Below are positions 58,078 to 64,000 of a stretch of 64,000 nucleotides of DNA, in pieces. Numbering within the stretch: the stretch's first letter is position 1; the number at the start of each line of letters is the position of its first letter. Source of the DNA: Bacillus sp. es.036 (GTDB taxonomy: Bacteria > Bacillota > Bacilli > Bacillales > Guptibacillaceae). A program made the position numbers and the translations under genes. The notes below the pieces were generated by a model. It was not told the origin of the DNA and ran no database searches. It worked only from the letters and a program-made list of their open reading frames with translations. Location of the stretch: the NCBI RefSeq assembly GCF_002563635.1, contig NZ_PDIZ01000001.1, forward strand, positions 868,001 through 932,000. The letters run 5' to 3'.

Positions 58078-58441
58078 TCTAAATCTCTCCTTAACTCAGA
58101 CAATTTGTGTGCATCTTCGTTTATTATATAGGAAATTGGTTTCTTTTTCATGTTTCTAACCACATTTCCATAAGAAATAGGAGAATTTGCACGAATTTAA
58201 GGGTAGAAAAGGTTAATCAATGGAATATTTAGGTTGTGGAAATAGCACGTTCCTCCAGGTTTTTTTTAATTTACGTTTCATTTTTCGATACATTAAGCTC
58301 ATCCTTCCTTTTTTTAATAACTATTTTTATTATTGATCACGGCGTAAAGAATTAGTTTGGAAAAAGATGGAGAAATGGTAGGGACACCATTTCCTTAATC
58401 ATGTAACATGTTAATGAATTAGCTTATAAGGAGGATGAGAT
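58078..58441. other. Divergent intergenic region between rpoY and the DMT transporter gene
   Basis: 364 bp, AT-rich. Holds a possible 26-residue minus-strand reading frame (58213-58293) and the ribosome site AAGGAGGATG before the transporter gene. No riboswitch or palindrome was convincing. Confidence 0.5.
58213..58293 (-). CDS. Possible 26-residue basic peptide
   Basis: Reads MYRKMKRKLKKTWRNVLFPQ and ends at a TAA; a second ATG nine bases upstream would give 29 residues. AAAGGAAGG lies before it at acceptable distance. Strong positive charge with one Trp suggests a small membrane- or nucleic-acid-associated peptide if real. No other support. Confidence 0.25.
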   Translation of the reverse strand: MYRKMKRKLKKTWRNVLFPQPKYSID

Positions 58442-59347
58442 TTGAAGTTATATGTTGCGCTTATTTCATTGAGTTTAATTTGGGGCATGTCGTTCATGTT
58501 CATTAAATTGATTGTTCCGATTACGGGGCCTTGGGGCGTAGTCTTTTTTCGCTGCTTACTTGGTGCAGTATCGATTTTTCTTTATTTAATGATAAGAGGA
58601 AGAATAAAGAAGTTAAAAGGCAATCATAAGTGGGGAAGTCTTATTCTAGTAGGGATTATGAATGCGCTCATTCCCTGGGGAATGATTGCGCTTAGTGAAG
58701 AACGGATCTCGAGTAGCCTTGCTGCTACGTTAAATGCTACTACACCACTATTTACAAGTATTCTTGGCGCTTTTTTATTTGGGCGAATGCTATTTCTGAA
58801 ACAGTGGACTGGTATTATCGTTGGATTTATCGGCATCCTTTTTTTAATTGATCTTGATCTAAGTGCATTGGTAAAAGGCGAGTGGAGAGGGGTTTTTCCA
58901 ATGTTAATCGCTACAAGTTGCTATGGGTTTGCTTCTCAATATACAAAAAAGAACTTAAAGGGCGTACCTGTTGATGTGTTGTCGTTCATTACGTTAACGA
59001 TCGGAGCGATAGGAGGACTTCTAATGATGCTTATTAGTGGAGAAGGGGGTATTCAGTTTACGTTACTCCTTCAACGTGATATTCTAATAGCGCTAATTGG
59101 TCTAGGTGTGTTCGGATCGGGTCTTGCATATTTGCTCTTCTATTATATGATTCAACATGGTAGCGCAGAGTTTGCGACATTAGTGACATACCTTGTACCT
59201 GTCACCGCCTTGATCTGGGGAAGCCTTTATTTAAATGAAAACATCACACTACCTATGATTGTAGGATTGCTACTTGTGTTTTTTGGAGTTTATTTATCAG
59301 GTAAACATCAAAGAACAGAAGCAAACACGATAAGAAAATCAGCATAA
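58442..59347 (+). CDS. EamA/DMT-family transporter
   Basis: 301 residues, about ten membrane helices in two EamA repeats (ISLSLIWGMSFMFIKLIVP; GVFGSGLAYLLFYYMIQHGS), with ALIWGSLYLNE near the end. Family members export amino acids or metabolites; substrate unknown. TTG start with AAGGAGGATGAG. No direct counterpart in the B. subtilis rnjA-ykrA interval that I recall. Confidence 0.85.
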   Translation: MKLYVALISLSLIWGMSFMFIKLIVPITGPWGVVFFRCLLGAVSIFLYLMIRGRIKKLKGNHKWGSLILVGIMNALIPWGMIALSEERISSSLAATLNATTPLFTSILGAFLFGRMLFLKQWTGIIVGFIGILFLIDLDLSALVKGEWRGVFPMLIATSCYGFASQYTKKNLKGVPVDVLSFITLTIGAIGGLLMMLISGEGGIQFTLLLQRDILIALIGLGVFGSGLAYLLFYYMIQHGSAEFATLVTYLVPVTALIWGSLYLNENITLPMIVGLLLVFFGVYLSGKHQRTEANTIRKSA

Positions 59348-59397
59348 CGTTTTTCAAGATAGTTATAGTAAAAAATAGCGGAAACAGGTGAATGACG

Positions 59398-60174
59398 ATG
59401 CATAACGAAAAGATTGTATTTTTTGATATTGATGGCACACTTCTTAATCATGACAAAAAAATTCCAGTGTCAACGCGGAAAGCTTTAAAAACACTAACAG
59501 AGAATGGGGTTCATGTTGCCATTGCAACAGGTAGAGCGCCGTTTATGTTCGCCGATCTTAGAGAAGATCTTGGAATAGACACGTTTATCAGTTTTAATGG
59601 ACAATACGTGAAGCACCAGGACAAGGTTGTTCATACAAATCCGTTAAGCCGCGATGAAATTACAGTTCTTGAAGAAGAAGCCAAAAAAAATGGCCATCCC
59701 ATGGTATTCCTTGATCATGAAGCGATGATGAGTAACCATGATGAACATCCTCATATTATGAAAAGCATGGACGACTTAAAAATGCATTATCCTGGATATG
59801 ATCCTTCCTATTATCACAATAGAGAAATTTATCAGGCTCTTCTGTTTTGCGAAAGTAATGATGAGGGTGGCTATCGAGATGCATATGGAAACCTTGATTT
59901 TATCCGCTGGCATGATTACTCCATGGACGTGATTCCGCCTGGAGGTTCAAAAGCGAAAGGGATAGAAGCTATGATTGATCACCTTGGATTTAAACGAGAA
60001 AATACGTACGCCTTTGGAGATGCACTCAACGATATCGAAATGTTGAAGTTTGCAGGCACAGGAGTCGCAATGGGAAATGGATATGAAGAAGTGAAACAAG
60101 TGGCTGATTACATCACGGATCCAGTCGACCAAAATGGTATTCAAAAAGGGTTAAAAAAAGTAGGCTTACTATAA
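59398..60174 (+). CDS. ykrA: HAD-superfamily (Cof-type) phosphatase YkrA
   Basis: 258-residue Cof-type HAD hydrolase: motif I FFDIDGTLLNHDKK (nucleophile Asp and acid Asp), motif II IATGRAP, motif III Lys in GGSKAKGIEAM, motif IV FGDALNDIEM. Likely dephosphorylates a sugar or cofactor phosphate. ATG 59398 is chosen over ATG 59392 by spacing to AGGTGA. Order ykrA, def, ykyA, pdhA as in B. subtilis. Confidence 0.9.
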   Translation: MHNEKIVFFDIDGTLLNHDKKIPVSTRKALKTLTENGVHVAIATGRAPFMFADLREDLGIDTFISFNGQYVKHQDKVVHTNPLSRDEITVLEEEAKKNGHPMVFLDHEAMMSNHDEHPHIMKSMDDLKMHYPGYDPSYYHNREIYQALLFCESNDEGGYRDAYGNLDFIRWHDYSMDVIPPGGSKAKGIEAMIDHLGFKRENTYAFGDALNDIEMLKFAGTGVAMGNGYEEVKQVADYITDPVDQNGIQKGLKKVGLL

Positions 60175-60210
60175 AAAAAGGGGATCGCCTATTGATACGG
60201 CGATCCCTTT
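60175..60210. terminator. Bidirectional terminator between ykrA and def
   Basis: AAAGGGGATCGCC and GGCGATCCCTTT stem; longest T-tail on the minus strand (after def). Confidence 0.85.
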
Positions 60211-60229
60211 GCTCATTGTAGAATCAAGC

Positions 60230-60772
60230 TTATCGACCTAAAGGTGTTAATTCACTTGCTTCTTCATTGTTAATCCGATCGTAAAACATAACGCCATCAA
60301 GATGATCAACTTCATGTTGTACAACGATTGCAGGCAGCCCCTTTAATCTTAGCTTTAGTGGATTACCTTCAGCATCAACACCCTTGACTGTAATCCGAGC
60401 ATATCTCGGTACAGCACCAGGTACTTCACGATCAACGGAAAGACAGCCTTCCCCTCCATCTAAATACGTTTTTTCAACGGAATGACTAATGATTTTTGGA
60501 TTCATAATGCCATAGCTATATAGCGTGCCTCTATGGTCAGAGACGTGTACCGCAATCATACGTTTGCTAATGCCGATTTGTGGTGCAGCAATTCCGATAC
60601 CTGAGCGTAATTCATACTTTAAGGCAGCTTCAGGATCTTGACTATTAATAAGGAATTCAAGCATTTCTCTTAAGGTTTGCTTTTCTTCTTCAGTTGCAGG
60701 AAGGGTAATTTCATTTGCAACTTCAGTTAGGATTGGATCCCCTTCTCTACGAATATCTTTCATTGTTAACAT
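60230..60772 (-). CDS. def: Peptide deformylase
   Basis: 180 residues; removes the formyl group from nascent proteins, metal-dependent. Motif 1 [10 protein letters not shown], motif 2 EGCLSVDRE (Cys metal ligand), motif 3 [14 protein letters not shown] (two His ligands and catalytic Glu). ATG 60772 (MLTMKDIR) is preferred over a GTG 12 bases earlier that sits on the AGGAG site. Matches B. subtilis DefB (YkrB) by neighbours. Confidence 0.95.
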   Translation of the reverse strand: MLTMKDIRREGDPILTEVANEITLPATEEEKQTLREMLEFLINSQDPEAALKYELRSGIGIAAPQIGISKRMIAVHVSDHRGTLYSYGIMNPKIISHSVEKTYLDGGEGCLSVDREVPGAVPRYARITVKGVDAEGNPLKLRLKGLPAIVVQHEVDHLDGVMFYDRINNEEASELTPLGR

Positions 60773-61102
60773 GGTATGTTTCACTCCTATTCGAAACGGT
60801 CTATCATAAGTATATTCAACTTTTTGTAAGGGTTAAAGCAAATGCTCTTTTATTAGTGACGGCTGATACTGAACAAGTACGAGTAGCATCATTTTTCACA
60901 GTGTAAAAGAGAATCTTACAATAGTGATAGTTTAGCACAAGCCGATTTAACAGGGAATCCTCTTGAATGATCTGTCTAGAAGGAATATGCGTAAATTATA
61001 GCATTGATTAAAAATGGAGTATTCTATTGAGATCTGTATTATGGTATAGTAATCAGGGATGTAATTATTATGGAATGAATTGGATATGTGGGGGGACTTT
61101 TT

Positions 61103-61774
61103 TTGCTACGTAAATATCGTTTGGGAATTATTTCTCTGTTTTTCTGTTTTCTAATGCTTGGGTTAGCTGGTTGTCAGTTTGGTGGTAGCCCAGCAGAAAA
61201 AATGTATGACCATTTAGAGGAAGCTGTTGCTCTTGAAGATCAATTTAGAGAACAACAAGAACCTTTGGCGAAGGCAGAGAAAAAGGAGCAAGACATTTAT
61301 AATGAGATTGTTGCACTAAGTATGGAAGAGTTTGATAAGATTGAAAAGCTTTCGAAAGAAGCTGAAGAAAATGCAGATCAGCGACTTGAGTATTTAAAGA
61401 AGGAAAAAGAAAGCATCGATGAAGCATATGAAGAGTTTGAGGAAGTTAAAGATTTAACAGAGGACCTTGAAACGGATGCAGCTAAGAAAGATGCCAAAAG
61501 CTTGATTGAAATTATGGATAAGCGTTATGAAGCTTATGGAAAGCTACATAAAGAATACAAAACAGCTGTTGAACAAGATCAAAAGCTCTACAGCTCACTA
61601 CAAGATAAAGAACTAACTTTAGAGCAACTCCAAGAACAAATTAAAGTCGTTAACGAGAAATATGGCAAAGTGGCTAAGCACAAAGAAAGTTTCAACAAAT
61701 TCACATCTGAATTTAATGAAGCCAAAAAAGCTTTTTATGAATCAGCTGAATTAAATGTGAATTACGGAGAATAG
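61103..61774 (+). CDS. ykyA: YkyA-like lipoprotein
   Basis: 223 residues. Signal peptide with lipobox LAGC (LGLAGCQFGG), then a long Glu/Lys coiled coil (LEEAVALEDQFREQQE, YLKKEKESIDEAYEEFEEV). Anchored to the outer face of the membrane; described as a putative cell-wall binding lipoprotein in B. subtilis. TTG 61103 is chosen because GGGGGGAC lies 6 bases upstream; the GTG 15 bases earlier overlaps that site. Confidence 0.87.
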   Translation: MLRKYRLGIISLFFCFLMLGLAGCQFGGSPAEKMYDHLEEAVALEDQFREQQEPLAKAEKKEQDIYNEIVALSMEEFDKIEKLSKEAEENADQRLEYLKKEKESIDEAYEEFEEVKDLTEDLETDAAKKDAKSLIEIMDKRYEAYGKLHKEYKTAVEQDQKLYSSLQDKELTLEQLQEQIKVVNEKYGKVAKHKESFNKFTSEFNEAKKAFYESAELNVNYGE

Positions 61775-61775
61775 A

Positions 61776-61801
61776 AACCGCTCATCTGAGCGGTTTTTTT
61801 T
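61776..61801 (+). terminator. Terminator of ykyA
   Basis: AAACCGCTCA-TC-TGAGCGGTTT stem with T8. Confidence 0.92.
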
Positions 61802-63397
<1,596 letters not shown>

Positions 63398-63400
63398 GCT

Positions 63401-64000
63401 ATGGCGCAAATGACAATGATTCAAGCAATCACTGATGCGATGCGTACGGAGTTGAAAAATGACGAGAACGTACTCGTGTTTGGTGAAGACGTAGGTCAAA
63501 ACGGCGGCGTTTTCCGTGCGACAGAAGGACTTCAAAAGGAATTTGGCGAAGATCGCGTGTTCGATACTCCGCTTGCTGAATCAGGTATCGGTGGTATGTC
63601 TATCGGACTTGCACTTACTGGATTCCGTCCAGTACCAGAGGTTCAGTTCTTTGGTTTCGTATACGAAGTAATGGATGCTATTTCCGGTCAAATGGCACGT
63701 CTTCGTTACCGTTCAGGCGGCTCTTTCCACGCGCCGATTACGGTACGCTCACCATTTGGTGGCGGCGTTAAAACTCCTGAGCTTCATGCGGATAGCCTTG
63801 AAGGATTAATGGCGCAACAGCCAGGACTTAAAGTCGTAATCCCTTCAAACCCTTATGATGCAAAAGGACTTCTAATTTCTGCGATCCGTGATAACGATCC
63901 AGTTATTTTCCTTGAGCACATGAAACTTTATCGTTCTTTCCGTCAGGAAGTTCCTGAAGAAGAATACACAATTGAAATTGGTAAAGCTGAAGTAAAACGT
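63401..64000 (+). CDS. pdhB: Pyruvate dehydrogenase E1 beta subunit (cut by window end)
   Basis: First 200 residues of the beta subunit (family length about 325): [66 protein letters not shown] and [19 protein letters not shown]. Forms an alpha2beta2 heterotetramer with PdhA. ATG with AAAGGAG upstream, 3 bp after pdhA. The open frame continues past base 64000. Confidence 0.96.
   Translation, partial: MAQMTMIQAITDAMRTELKNDENVLVFGEDVGQNGGVFRATEGLQKEFGEDRVFDTPLAESGIGGMSIGLALTGFRPVPEVQFFGFVYEVMDAISGQMARLRYRSGGSFHAPITVRSPFGGGVKTPELHADSLEGLMAQQPGLKVVIPSNPYDAKGLLISAIRDNDPVIFLEHMKLYRSFRQEVPEEEYTIEIGKAEVKR

Overview
The window looks like a chromosomal segment of a low-GC, endospore-forming Bacillaceae. 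Evidence: AT-rich DNA, strong AGGAGG-type ribosome binding sites, frequent TTG and GTG starts, sigma-A promoters, a KinA-like sporulation kinase, and blocks in Bacillus subtilis order (yjcF-yjcG-yjcH; ykuL/darB, ccpC, dapH, ykuR, ykuS, ykuT, ykuU; ktrC, rnjA-rpoY, ykrA, defB, ykyA, pdhA-pdhB). The collagen-like and glycosylation genes recall exosporium or crust loci of the B. cereus group, but the arrangement is different. I cannot name a species.

Region 1 (1-13.9 kb) is a glycan-building cluster: two sugar-nucleotide reductases/epimerases, two glycosyltransferases, a GalU-type uridylyltransferase, the four rhamnose genes in the order rmlA-rmlB-rmlD-rmlC, a methyltransferase, a 1133-residue methyltransferase-glycosyltransferase-methyltransferase fusion, a glycosyltransferase with a repeated C-terminal module, and a convergent CgeB-like glycosyltransferase.

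Region 2 (13.9-29.8 kb) appears to encode the structural targets of that glycan. It has a minus-strand operon of three related cysteine-rich small proteins behind a sigma-K-like promoter, with a frameshifted small gene inside it. Next come a 48-residue CxxC protein, orphan proteins and a coiled-coil protein. Then follows a set of matched modules: a decayed copy and an intact copy of a free head domain, a frameshifted head-collagen-beta-helix gene, a 1260-residue head-collagen-tail protein with 246 uninterrupted Gly-X-Thr triplets, and a free copy of its tail domain. An 869-residue triple glycosyltransferase closes the region. My reading is that regions 1 and 2 form one glycosylated spore-surface fibre system: dTDP-rhamnose and other sugars are made, put on the threonine-rich collagen stalks, methylated, and the fibres anchored on a cysteine-rich layer. 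This is inference from context.

Region 3 (29.9-43.7 kb) is ordinary chromosome with small accessory genes: a YetF-type membrane protein, yjcFGH, PgpA, one tRNA-Val, a secreted protein of unknown function, a VanW protein, the three-PAS histidine kinase, two VOC proteins, CorA, an SDR enzyme, DarB, an MFS exporter and a TauE/SafE transporter. Region 4 (43.8-64 kb) is core metabolism: CcpC, the lysine/diaminopimelate genes dapH-ykuR, the channel YkuT, the peroxiredoxin YkuU, a heterodimeric ABC exporter, cytochrome bd oxidase under a Rex-type operator, KtrC, RNase J1 with RpoY, a DMT transporter, YkrA, peptide deformylase, YkyA and the start of the pyruvate dehydrogenase operon, cut by the window end.
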